This document shows positions 37,411 through 46,380 of a stretch of 64,000 bases of DNA, piece by piece. Under the pieces are notes generated by a model. The model was not told the origin of the DNA, did not search any database, and worked only from the letters and a program-made list of their open reading frames with translations. The translations under genes and the position numbers were made by a program. The DNA is taken from contig NZ_CP122458.1 in NCBI RefSeq assembly GCF_032598905.1, positions 5,357,001 to 5,421,000 on the forward strand, in the 5' to 3' direction. Numbering within the stretch: position 1 is the first letter of the stretch; the number at the start of each line of letters is the position of its first letter. This DNA comes from Streptomyces sp. 11x1 (lineage in GTDB: Bacteria; Actinomycetota; Actinomycetes; Streptomycetales; Streptomycetaceae).

Positions 37411-37520
37411 CAGCCGTCCAGCACTCACGCGCCGCCAAGCAGCCGTCCGTCGCGCACCCGCCGACGGCCGTCCGTCGCGCACCTGCCGACAGCCGCCCGT
37501 CACCCACCCGTCGGCAGGCG
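37411..37520. repeat. Imperfect 25-29 bp tandem repeats
   Basis: About four units of the form GCAGCCGTCCGTCGCGCACC-CGCCGAC lie in the convergent gap between the ATP-binding protein and fxsT. Confidence 0.65.
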
Positions 37521-37550
37521 ACAACGCAGCCGTGTCCACGGCGTCCCGCA

Positions 37551-40500
37551 TCAGATCTGGTGCGGTTCCAAGTCCCTCCCCACCCGCTGCCAGGAGCGGA
37601 CCAGCACGGTCACCGGATGGCCCCTGCCCAGTAGCTGGGTGAGCCGGGTCGCCGCCTTCTCCTGGAGCCGTACGGCCTCCTCGTGACCCTTGTCCCGCAG
37701 GGTGATCGCCAGGTTGCCCATGCCGACCAGCACATCGGGGTGGTCCGCGCCGAACCGTCGGCGCAGCCCCTCCACGGCCTGGCGTTCAGAGCGCTCGGCG
37801 TGGTCGTACAGGCCCCGGTCCCCGTAGGCGTTGGCCAGGTTGAGGCCCGCGGAGCAGACGGCCGGGTGGTCGTCCCCGAGCGTCGCCGCCAGACAGTCGC
37901 GGGCGTGCCGGCTCAGCTCCTCCGCCTTCTCGGTGTTGCCCAGGGCCCGGTGGTACATGGCGAGGTTGTTGAAGCAGTACATGGTGAACGGGTGCTCGAA
38001 TCCGAACGAGTCCTGGTACCCGTCCAGCACCTCCTCGACCTGGCGGACAGCCCGCGCAGGACCGTCCTCGGGATCGGTGGCGAAGTAGTCCGCGGCGAGG
38101 TTGAGCCCGCAGGCCAGGATCTCGGGGATGGTGCTGCCGTAGCGGTCGTGGTAGCGGGCGTACGTCTTCCAGGTCTCCTCGGTGATCCGCAGCGCCTCGG
38201 CGGTACGGCCCGCCTTGCGCAGGGAGACCACGAGGCTCTTGTCGGCCTGCAACACCTCCGGCACGCCCGGGTTGAACACCTGCTCGAAGCTCTCGCGGAC
38301 CTCGCGCAGGAGCTCGGCGGAGGTCCGGTAGTCCCCGAGGTCGCGCAGGTCACGCGCGCGGTGGCCCTTGGTGGCGAGCGTGTAGGGATGGGTCGGGCCG
38401 AGCAGCGCGGTGCGGCGGCGAACGATGTCCTCGGTGAGCCGGCGGGCGGCCTCGCTGTCGCCGGCCAGCCGTAGGTCGATGGCCAGGTTGTTGGCGGCCG
38501 AGAGCGTCCGCGCGTGGTCCTCGCCGAAGGTCTCGCGGAAGCCCAGATGGATGCGCAGGTCCAGTTCCAGGGCCTCCTTGTAGCGGCCCAGGGCCCGGAG
38601 GTCGGCGGCCAGACTGCCCGAGGTGATCAGGATGTTCGGGTGGTCCTCGCCGAGCAGTCGGCGCTGGCCCTCCAGGGTCTTCTCGTCCATGGCCCGCGCG
38701 GCCTGGTAGTCGCCCTGGGCGCGCATCACGTTGGCCAGCTGGAAGCGGAGGTTGAGGACCTGCTCGTCGTCCGCGTCGAGGATCTCGTTGGTCCACAGCT
38801 CGTCGAGGTCGGTGGCCAGGTCGCGGGCCGCCTGCAGCTCGCCGCGTTTGCCCAGGTAGCGGACGCGGTCCACCATCAGCTGGCGGGGCTCCTCCTCCGC
38901 GCACTCGCGGATGTTCGAGGGCATCAGATGCGGCCAGATCACCTCGAACCCGAGCCACTGCGCGGGATCGTCCACGGCGCCCTCGCGCGGCCGGGCGGCG
39001 GCCAGGATGCGGTGCACCTCGTGAATCGTCTCCACGTACCGCTGGTCGTCCAGACTGTCCCGCACCGCCGCCTGCACCAACCGGTGCACCTGGATGGAGT
39101 TGTCGGCGGAGTCGACCTTGGCGAGGGCGAAGCGGTTCAGGGCCTGGGTGACGCGGCCGAGCATGTAACGGGCGCGCAGGTCCCGGTCGTACGGCAACAG
39201 GGCGTCGATCATCGCGTCGCTGCTGATCAGGGTCATGGAGATGGGCTCGGCCGAGAAGAAGGCGCACAGTTCGAGCAGTCGGGCCGCCGCCGGGGACTCC
39301 TCGCGCAGTCGGGTGATGGAGATGTTCCAGGTGGCGCCGACGGAGGACGGGTACTCGACCGCGTTCACCGCCTCCTGCACCGACAGCACCCGGGTGGACT
39401 GCTCCCGCAGCTGGTCGATGTACTCCTCCACCGGTGTGGCCGTCGCCTCCAGCCAGGCCGCCGCGACCTCCACGGCCAGCGGCAGGTCGCCCAGCGCGTC
39501 GGCGACCCGGTCCGCGTCGGCGTCGCGCAGTCCGGGGACCCGGCGGCACAGGTGTTCCACGCTCTCCTCGCGGGTGAAGACCTCCATCTCCAGCGACTGC
39601 ACCACCGTCGAGCCGGGCCGGTCGCGGGTGGTGACCAGGATGTGGCCGTACACGTGGTCCCGCAGCGGAGCCGTCTGGCCCGGGAAGAGCGGCAACGCCC
39701 GGTTGAGGTCCGGCACGTTGTCGAAGATCAGCAGCCAGCGGGCGCACGGGTCGCCCTGCCGCAGGGCCCGCATCGCGGCCTCGGCCGCCTCGGAGACGTC
39801 GTCGCCGACCGGCAGGTCCAGTTCCTGCGCGAGGGCGGCCACCTTCGGCAGCACGAGGTCCGGCTGTTCGGCGTCGATCCACCACACCAGGTCGTAGTCC
39901 GCCTTGAACCGGTGGGCGTACTCGCGGGCGAGCTGGGACTTGCCCACCCCGCCCAGACCGTGCAGCACCTGCGGCAGCCGTTGCCCGGAGCGGCCGCTGA
40001 CCAGGCGTTCGCGCAGCCGGTCCAGGATCGGTGAGCGGCCGGTGAACCACGGGTGGCGTGGCTGGACGTTGGAGATCCGGGTGCCGGTGTTGGGGAAGCG
40101 GGCGCCGCCGTCGGGCGGTGCGGCCAGGACGTCCGGGTGGTCGAGGCTCGTCAGCAGGGTCCGGTGGGCCCGGTCCTCGTCGAGCCGGGTGAGGTCGATG
40201 GCGCCCCGGGAGGAGTGCGGCAGGCTGAGCCGGACGTCGTCGACGCGGACCGCCACCGGCCGGTTCCCCGGTTTGCGCCCGTCGGCGTGCACGGCGTCCT
40301 CCCAGGCCCGGCGCGCCCTGCGGGAGTCGAGGAAGGCGGGCGAGACCACGGCGAGCAGCCGCTCCGAGCCGTCGGCCGCGTCCTCGGCGCCGGACGCCGC
40401 CCGGTCCTCGTGCCCCGGCAGCCCGCCGGCGTCCTGCGGCAGCGCCCGGACGTCCATCGGCGCCACGTCGAAACCGGCGTTGCGGAGCACCGACTCCAGC

Positions 40501-41198
40501 CAGTCGACCCACATCCGGTCCTCGGAGACGTAGTACAGCACCAGCCGGGAGACGGGCAGCGGGCGCCGCCGGGTGTACGCGGCCTTGTACCGGGCCCGCT
40601 TCTCCTCGCCGATCAGGGGGAGTCGGGTGACCCGGCCCTCGGTGATGACGGAGGTGACCCGTTCGCAGGCGCTCAGCATGGAGTTGGCCGTCTTCGGCGG
40701 GTCGCCGAAGGCCGCCAGGATCTCCTCGTAGGCGTAGTACGGCTGGTAGAGGACCTCCATCGACGACCAGTAGTCGGCCAGCCGATCGCCGTCCAGGCCG
40801 GCGGGCAGTCCGGCGAAGCGCTCCCGGGCCAGGGCGCGTCCCGCGTCGAGCTTGTCCTTCTCGCCGAGGTCGATGCGCATGGCGAGGGGCAGGACGCGGA
40901 TGCCCTTGTGGCCGAACCGCTCCCGGATGCTCTGCGCGACGGCGGCGGCGCCCTCGATGCTCTGGCCGCTGAGGGTGTAGCAGACGACAAGGGTGTGGGG
41001 CATCTGCACGGTGCAGACGTCGGCGAGGTCGCTGAGTCCGGTACGGCTGTCGATCAGGGTGTAGTCGTAGTGGCGCCGCATGTCCGCGCGCATCGCCTCG
41101 AAGAACTGGCCGCCGCCGTAGCTGGCGTAGAAGAGGTCCCAGTCCATGTTGCCGAACAGGCTCAATGTCCCGGCCTCGGCCCGCCGATGCGCAGTCAT
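37551..41198 (-). CDS. fxsT: FxsT-type TIR/NB-ARC/TPR protein, N-terminally truncated
   Basis: A large STAND-type protein of the FxSxx-COOH peptide system. From the N-terminus it shows: the C-terminal half of a MinD/ParA-like NTPase (NMDWDLFY..DYTLIDSRTGLSDLADVC, residues 18-70), a TIR-like domain (about 210-330), an NB-ARC ATPase (GLGGVGKS near 405, WLLIFDNV), and a long tetratricopeptide tail (about 720-1215). Family members I know begin with a P-loop NTPase carrying KGGxGRT. Here that region is absent: only 44 bp separate this start from fxsB, and no ribosome binding site is visible. The open frame running further right to 42350 is a shadow of fxsB. The gene is probably a deletion derivative, perhaps non-functional. 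Confidence 0.82.
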   Translation of the reverse strand: MTAHRRAEAGTLSLFGNMDWDLFYASYGGGQFFEAMRADMRRHYDYTLIDSRTGLSDLADVCTVQMPHTLVVCYTLSGQSIEGAAAVAQSIRERFGHKGIRVLPLAMRIDLGEKDKLDAGRALARERFAGLPAGLDGDRLADYWSSMEVLYQPYYAYEEILAAFGDPPKTANSMLSACERVTSVITEGRVTRLPLIGEEKRARYKAAYTRRRPLPVSRLVLYYVSEDRMWVDWLESVLRNAGFDVAPMDVRALPQDAGGLPGHEDRAASGAEDAADGSERLLAVVSPAFLDSRRARRAWEDAVHADGRKPGNRPVAVRVDDVRLSLPHSSRGAIDLTRLDEDRAHRTLLTSLDHPDVLAAPPDGGARFPNTGTRISNVQPRHPWFTGRSPILDRLRERLVSGRSGQRLPQVLHGLGGVGKSQLAREYAHRFKADYDLVWWIDAEQPDLVLPKVAALAQELDLPVGDDVSEAAEAAMRALRQGDPCARWLLIFDNVPDLNRALPLFPGQTAPLRDHVYGHILVTTRDRPGSTVVQSLEMEVFTREESVEHLCRRVPGLRDADADRVADALGDLPLAVEVAAAWLEATATPVEEYIDQLREQSTRVLSVQEAVNAVEYPSSVGATWNISITRLREESPAAARLLELCAFFSAEPISMTLISSDAMIDALLPYDRDLRARYMLGRVTQALNRFALAKVDSADNSIQVHRLVQAAVRDSLDDQRYVETIHEVHRILAAARPREGAVDDPAQWLGFEVIWPHLMPSNIRECAEEEPRQLMVDRVRYLGKRGELQAARDLATDLDELWTNEILDADDEQVLNLRFQLANVMRAQGDYQAARAMDEKTLEGQRRLLGEDHPNILITSGSLAADLRALGRYKEALELDLRIHLGFRETFGEDHARTLSAANNLAIDLRLAGDSEAARRLTEDIVRRRTALLGPTHPYTLATKGHRARDLRDLGDYRTSAELLREVRESFEQVFNPGVPEVLQADKSLVVSLRKAGRTAEALRITEETWKTYARYHDRYGSTIPEILACGLNLAADYFATDPEDGPARAVRQVEEVLDGYQDSFGFEHPFTMYCFNNLAMYHRALGNTEKAEELSRHARDCLAATLGDDHPAVCSAGLNLANAYGDRGLYDHAERSERQAVEGLRRRFGADHPDVLVGMGNLAITLRDKGHEEAVRLQEKAATRLTQLLGRGHPVTVLVRSWQRVGRDLEPHQI

Positions 41199-41242
41199 CG
41201 AACAGGTAAGCGGAATAAAGTGGGTGTCGCGCCCCTCGCCCC

Positions 41243-43665
41243 CTACGGCCGGACCGTCCGCCGGTGCTCCTCCGCCGCCCGCCGGGCCGCTCCCAGGGCC
41301 TCCGCGCCGACCTCGTCCGTGGCCAGCGCCTCCCGGAGGCCGGCCACTAACCGCTGCCCGGTCTCCGTCAGTGCCCCGGAGTCCGCCAGCGTCCCCACCG
41401 CCTCCGCCGTCTGGTCCCGCCACCGGGAGAACCGCGTCTCGGCATCCGGCCCGCCCCCGCCGCGCCACCGGGCCCGCCAGAAGTCGACGACCGCCAGATG
41501 CGCGTACGTCCCCTGCAACAGCCCCTCCAGCGGACGCGGGTCGGGACGCCAGGGCGCGTAGAACAACGTCGCGCAGGTCGGGTCGTACAGGTCGACCAGA
41601 TCCAGTACGGACCCCAGCTTCACGTGCTGGAACTCGTGGACGAGGAGCAGCGCCAGGGTCTCCGGCGCGGACGGTCGGGCGACGGCCACCGCGCCGAAGG
41701 CGTCGCGGGCCGCGGAACTGATGTCGGCGCCCTCGGGAGAGGGCGTGAGCGGGGTGATCGTCCGGAGCCCGGCGGCGATTCCCGGCGCGTACTCGGGCAG
41801 TTCGCGCCGGATCCAGGCCCAGGCCGCGGTCAGGTCGGACCGCCACGCCTCGGCCTCGTCCTCGCCGAGCCGGGGGTGCGCCGGATGGCCGTGGCAGTCC
41901 CGCCAGGGGTCGGTGTCCTCCAAGGTCACGGACCAGCCGTCCAGTTCGAACCGCCGGCTGCCCCGCCAGGCGGGGTCCGCGCGGCCGCTCCGGGGGATCG
42001 CGTACGTCCGGCCGCCCGCCCGGACCGTGCAGCCGTCGGCGTCCGTGCGCACCAGAACCCGCTCGGTGCCCGCCTCCACCGTGAGGGTCCCGAGCGTGGG
42101 CAGTCGCAGCAGCCCGGCGTGCACCGGGACGACCACCGAAGCCCGGCGGCCGGACCGGAACGCGGCGGCGGCCGCGATCTCCGCCGTCCCGCGTACGGCC
42201 GTCGCCGCGGCGCCCGTGACGCCCGCGGTCGGTCCCGGCGACGGGCGGGCCCCGAGGGCGCTCAGCGCCCAGGACCGCACATAGGGGTGGGCCAGGACCC
42301 GGTCCACCGCTTCGGGGGCCTCGGCGTCGAGGGCGGTCAGCGTGTCCCACGCCTCTTGGCCGTCCTGCCGGCCGCCCTCGGGGGCCGGCGCGAGCGTCGT
42401 CTCGTGCCGGACGAGGCCCAGCAGCTCACGGGCCAGGGCGAGTTGGCGGCGGGCCAGCAGGTCGACGGTGGCGCCCGAGCCGCGTCCGGTGGCCAGTTCG
42501 GCCAGGTGGTGGTCGGCGAGCGCCGGCCGCGCGGACTGGTCGGTCATATGACGGTCCCGGAGGTCGGTGATGAGGGCCAGCAGATCGGAGCAGTACACGG
42601 ACGGGTTGCGGAAGCCGCTGCCGTCGGATCGGTACCGGTGGGCGTGGAGACCGCCGCCGCACGAGCGCACCACCGGGCAGGACCGGCACTGCTCGGCCGG
42701 CCCGTCGAGGCCCTGCTGCCGGGCCACGGTGCCCGGATGCCCGGCGACCTCGTCCAGGGAGTTGCGGAGCACGCCCTTCCGGTGGCGGGCGCCCCGTCGT
42801 GCGCGGTCTTGAGGGAGTCCGCCTGTTCGAAGGTCCCGTCGGTCTCGATCACGGCGAGATCGGCGGGCGCCGGCCCCGGCGACTCGGTCAGGCTGCTCTC
42901 GCCGCGCAGGGTCCGCAGCACCGAGTCGAAGATCCGGACGTCCATGGCGCGACCGGCCGCGGTCCACCGGTCGTGGACGGCCGGCAGCCGGCGCGCGTAC
43001 GCCGTGACGTCGGTGTCCTCGGCCGGACGCGTGGGCGGCTCGTCCCAGGTGGCGTGCGGGAGGAGGAAGTCGACGCGGGGAGGGGCGAGGGCCGCCGGCG
43101 CGTCATGGACGGCGACCGAGTCGTTGCGCAGGTCGACGGTGCACAGGAGGCCGGCGAAGAGAGGGCGGTGGCGCGGCCGGCTGAGCAGGGCGATGCCCTT
43201 GAGGACGCGGTCGTGGCTGCTGCGCCCGTCCGCGTAGCGGCGGTGCAGGTCGTTGGCTGCCCGGTCGCCGTCCAGCGAGACGCCGACCTTGATGCCGAAC
43301 TCGTCGAACAGGTCCAGGAACCGTTCGTCCAGCGTGACAGCGTTGGTGTGGATCCGCAGGTCCGGCTCGCGCACACCGCTCAGGGCCGCCGTCAGTTCCG
43401 TGGCGGCCCCGCGCAGCCGGGCCCGGCCCGCGAGGAGGGGCTCACCGCCGTGCAGGACCACGTGGACGGCGGGCAGCCCGTGCGCCCCGGCGTGCTCGGC
43501 GATCCGCTCCGCCGTGGCGCGCGGGACCTCGTCCGAGACCACCACGGGCCGACGGCTCCAGCTCTGGTCGGCGTGCTCGTACACATAGCAGTGGTCGCAC
43601 GCGAGATCGCAGCGACTGTGCATCTTCAGCACGTACTGACGCAGCGGCAGGAGCGGTCGGCCCAT
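41243..43665 (-). pseudogene. fxsB: FxsB radical-SAM/SPASM maturase with HExxH domain, frameshifted
   Basis: FxsB is the radical-SAM enzyme that cross-links the FxsA peptide. The N-terminal part (frame to 42544) has the cluster motif CDLACDHC, then VVLHGGEPLL and NAVTLDERFLD. The SPASM part and C-terminal domain (CRSCPVVRSCGGGLHAHRYR, then LLVHEFQHVKLG with HExxH) lie in another frame to 41243. The family sequence would run DGAPATG then KGVLRNSLDEV, but here the frame breaks at about 42780-42784 within that junction. One extra base would restore about 807 residues. It could be a genuine inactivation or a sequence error. Start ATG 43665 matches family starts. Confidence 0.85.
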
Positions 43666-43683
43666 GACGGTCCCGACGATCCC

Positions 43684-43757
43684 GACGGTCATGTGGTCTC
43701 GACGGTCATGTGATGTCGGTCGTCTCGGTCGTCTCGGTCGTCAGGTGACGTCGGTGG
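43684..43757. repeat. Short tandem repeats between fxsA and fxsB
   Basis: GACGGTCATGTG occurs twice, followed by four imperfect copies of GTCTCGGTC spaced 9 bp, filling the 120-bp gap between the FxsA peptide and its maturase. Confidence 0.7.
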
Positions 43758-43788
43758 TCTCGGCGGGGTCGGGTGGGTGCGGGCCGTG

Positions 43789-43986
43789 TCACAGGGAGGA
43801 CTGGAAGGCCGCCACCGCGACCCTTTCCGGGCCCCGGCGTTCGGCGCCGTTCGCCACGGCACGGGTCAGGGCGGGCGACAGCGCGCCGCCGCTCCGCGCC
43901 GCCAACTGCACCAAGGACACCCGCTCCGGAGCGACGGCGGCCGTGGCGTGCGACTCGTCGGCCGTGGGGTCGAGGGATGCGTTCAT
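43789..43986 (-). CDS. fxsA: FxsA precursor peptide (FxSxx-COOH)
   Basis: A 65-residue precursor ending in FQSSL, matching the F-x-S-x-x-COOH C-terminal signature of FxsA peptides. The sequence has a helical middle (ERVSLVQLAARSGG) and a tail ERVAVAAFQSSL, which is the expected site for a radical-SAM cyclophane. The start ATG 43986 gives the usual length; an extension to 44073 is unlikely. It lies directly upstream of fxsB. The peptide itself looks intact although its maturase is frameshifted. Confidence 0.9.
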   Translation of the reverse strand: MNASLDPTADESHATAAVAPERVSLVQLAARSGGALSPALTRAVANGAERRGPERVAVAAFQSSL

Positions 43987-44368
43987 GGGGACCTCATCAA
44001 TCTGTGCGTGGAAACTGACGGGGTTGCGGAGTCTTGCGGCTCGATGAAGCAGATGCCGACAGAAATTTCTCACTCAAGCGCCGGCCGCAGAAGAAGTTAG
44101 CGGCCAAGCGGGCGAACAGAGCCGAATATCCGGTCGGCTGCCGGTTGCGACCAGAAGATAGCCGACGCCGAGGAGTGGTTCGGACGGCACCACAAGCCTC
44201 GTCCGTATTCGGGGCGGCAAACGTGAGAACCGTCTCACGGCCCGGCGCAAGCACGGCAGTTGAGCGGAAGACCGCCCATTCCGGCCGACTCCGGGGCTCC
44301 TTCGACTCTCAGCCCCCGCACAGCCACGTCCCAGGCCGCTGACGGACTGCGTCCCTAACTTCACCCGT
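43987..44368. other. Divergent promoter region of fxsA and the dioxygenase gene
   Basis: About 380 bp with no recognised gene and lower GC than its neighbours. It must hold the promoters of the leftward fxs genes and the rightward intradiol-type gene. No clear operator palindrome was found. Confidence 0.4.
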
Positions 44369-45316
44369 ATGACGGGAAAGCACACAAGCAAAACGATCAC
44401 GCGGCGTCGCGCCCTCGCGGTGACCGGGGGAACGGTCGCCGCCGGCGGTCTGGCGGTCGCCGGCTATCAGTCGGCGTTCGCGGACGGAACGACGAGCACC
44501 GCCGAGGCGACGGCCACCGCCTCCGTGACGAGCACCTCCGACGCGTGCATGACGCTGATGTCGAGCGTCACCGAGGGCCCGTACTACCTGGACGGCGCCC
44601 TGGTCCGCAAGGACATCACCGAAGGCAAGAGCGGCGTTCCCCTGACGCTCCGGCTCACGGTCGTGGACGCCACCGACGGCTGCACCCCGGTTCCCGGCGC
44701 GGCCGTGGAGATCTGGCACTGCGACGCCTGGGGCTACTACTCCGGCTTCACCACCGCGAATCCCGGCGGCTCGGCGCCCGCCGAGAGCGAGGACGGTTCG
44801 ACCGCCGACGACGCGACCTACCTCCGCGGTTACCAGATCGCGAACGCGAACGGCGTGGTCAAGTTCGAGACCATCTTCCCCGGTTGGTACACCCCGCGCA
44901 CCTGCCACATCCACGTGAAGGTCCACACCGGCGGCGAGAAGGAGGACGGTACGTACGAGGGCGGCAAGGTCAACCACACCGGCCAGTTCTTCTTCGACGA
45001 CGAGATCGCCCAGGAGGTCTTCACGCTGGAGCCCTACTCCCGGCACACCGGCAGCTACACCACCCTCGACGACGACATGGTCTACGACGGCGGCGGCGCC
45101 GCGAGCGGCCTGCTCACCCTGGAGGCCGTGAAGAAGGCGAACCCGGCCCGCGGCTACAAGGGCTTCCTCACCCTCGGCATCGACCCCGACGCCGAGAACA
45201 CCGGTGCCGGTGGTGGCGTGGGCGGCGGCGGTGGCGTGGGCGGTACGCCGCCGTCCGGCGAGCCCCCGGCGGACGCCCCGACCGCCGGCGCCACGGCCAC
45301 CGAGTCGGCCTCGTAG
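44369..45316 (+). CDS. Tat-exported intradiol ring-cleavage dioxygenase-like protein
   Basis: 315 residues. A twin-arginine signal (TRRRALAVTGGTVAAGGLAVAG) exports the folded enzyme. The intradiol fold follows: GPYYLDGALVRKDI, VEIWHCDAWGYYS, and FPGWYTPRTCHIHVKVH with the Tyr/His Fe(III) ligands. A glycine-rich tail ends the protein. Known extracellular relatives cleave catechols, but the substrate is not assignable. The next gene starts 9 bp later. Confidence 0.88.
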   Translation: MTGKHTSKTITRRRALAVTGGTVAAGGLAVAGYQSAFADGTTSTAEATATASVTSTSDACMTLMSSVTEGPYYLDGALVRKDITEGKSGVPLTLRLTVVDATDGCTPVPGAAVEIWHCDAWGYYSGFTTANPGGSAPAESEDGSTADDATYLRGYQIANANGVVKFETIFPGWYTPRTCHIHVKVHTGGEKEDGTYEGGKVNHTGQFFFDDEIAQEVFTLEPYSRHTGSYTTLDDDMVYDGGGAASGLLTLEAVKKANPARGYKGFLTLGIDPDAENTGAGGGVGGGGGVGGTPPSGEPPADAPTAGATATESAS

Positions 45317-45325
45317 GGCACGGCC

Positions 45326-46300
45326 ATGAGCAGCCGCGAGGACGAGACACTCGCGCGGGCCGCGGTGGCCGCGCTGACCCGGCAGTTGGAACTCATGCCC
45401 AAGCCCGGCCTGCCCGACCCGCGCGATCTCGGCGCCCGGATCACCCGGCAGGACCATCGTGCCCTGCGCTGGTCGGCGAAGGCGCTGATGCCCGGCCTCG
45501 CGGCGATGGCGGCCTGCGCCCGTCGCAACGGTGCGGCGACGCCCGAACTCCGGGCCGAACTCGGGGCGATCGGGCGCTGCACCGAGCACTCGATGCGGCT
45601 CGCCGGGGGCGGCCACCGGGGCGCCACCTGGGTGCTCGGGCTGCTGGTCGCCGCGGCGGCCATGGATCCCGGGGCGCGGGGGCGTGAACTGGCCGCCACC
45701 GCGAAGAAGATCGCCGCGCATCCCGACCGGCGGGCGCCGCGGCGGCCGTCCCGGGGGTCGTCGGTGTCCGCCAAGTACGGGGCGGCCGGGGCGCGGGGGG
45801 AGGCGCGCGCCGGATTCCCGCATGTGCGGCGGGCGTTGGACGTGCTGGCGAAGGCGCGTGCGGCGGGGACACCGGAGGCGGACGCCCGGCTCGACGCGTT
45901 GCTCACGGTCATGTCGACGTTGCAGGACACCGAGTTGCTTCACACCGCCGGGCCGCATGGGTTGCGGCATGTGCAGGGGGCGGCGCGGGGGGTGATCGAC
46001 GTGGGGGGTACGGGGACGTCTGAGGGGAGGGCGGCGCTGGCCGCGTTCGACGTGGATCTTCAGAAGCGGGGGTGGAGTCCTCGAGGGAGCGGGGCGTTGC
46101 TGGCGGGGGCGTTGTTCGTGGACGCGTTGCCGGTGGCTGCCGCCGCGAAGGCCCCCGTCCAGGGTTTCGCCCCCGCCGCCCTTACCCGTCCCATCCCAGG
46201 GGCTGCGCCCCTTCGACCCCCCTCCGCCGGTCCGGTGGGGGTTGCTCGCGCAGTTCCCCGCGCCCCTCAAAGAGCAGGGGCTGCGCCCCGTGCTCTTTGA
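45326..46300 (+). CDS. CitG/MdcB-like triphosphoribosyl-dephospho-CoA synthase family protein
   Basis: 324 residues with the CitG-family helical fold. Visible motifs are the N-terminal KPGLPDPRDLGA, THRGA-like GGGHRGATW, and KYGAAGARGEARAGFP. Classical CitG makes the prosthetic-group precursor for citrate lyase, but no citrate or malonate genes are near, so another role is likely. The last 45 or so residues (after about 46160) are translated dispersed repeat sequence (ending PQRAGAAPRAL), so the original stop was probably lost. Confidence 0.8.
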   Translation: MSSREDETLARAAVAALTRQLELMPKPGLPDPRDLGARITRQDHRALRWSAKALMPGLAAMAACARRNGAATPELRAELGAIGRCTEHSMRLAGGGHRGATWVLGLLVAAAAMDPGARGRELAATAKKIAAHPDRRAPRRPSRGSSVSAKYGAAGARGEARAGFPHVRRALDVLAKARAAGTPEADARLDALLTVMSTLQDTELLHTAGPHGLRHVQGAARGVIDVGGTGTSEGRAALAAFDVDLQKRGWSPRGSGALLAGALFVDALPVAAAAKAPVQGFAPAALTRPIPGAAPLRPPSAGPVGVARAVPRAPQRAGAAPRAL

Positions 46301-46343
46301 CGAAGGGCCGAAGGCACCTTCGGGGGCGCGGGGAACTGCGCGA
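46246..46343. repeat. Dispersed Streptomyces inverted repeat, full copy
   Basis: TCGCGCAGTTCCCCGCGCCCC (arms at 46246-46266 and 46323-46343) forms a perfect 21-bp inverted repeat. Inside are a CAAAGAGCA/TGCTCTTTG stem and a GGGGC-TGC-GCCCC hairpin. It is a well-known type of palindromic intergenic repeat in Streptomyces. It lies between the convergent CitG-like gene and pepP and may also act as a bidirectional terminator. Confidence 0.88.
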
Positions 46344-46380
46344 CCAGCCCCCACTCACCCGCAGACGACGAACCGGCCCC

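Noticed and set aside
41198..42350. N-terminal extension of fxsT to 1599 residues
   Set aside because: This part is the shadow of fxsB in another frame, rich in Arg/Gly/Pro, and shows no P-loop domain.
43997..44254. 85-residue leftward frame upstream of fxsA
   Set aside because: No ribosome binding site or domain; lies in the divergent promoter region.
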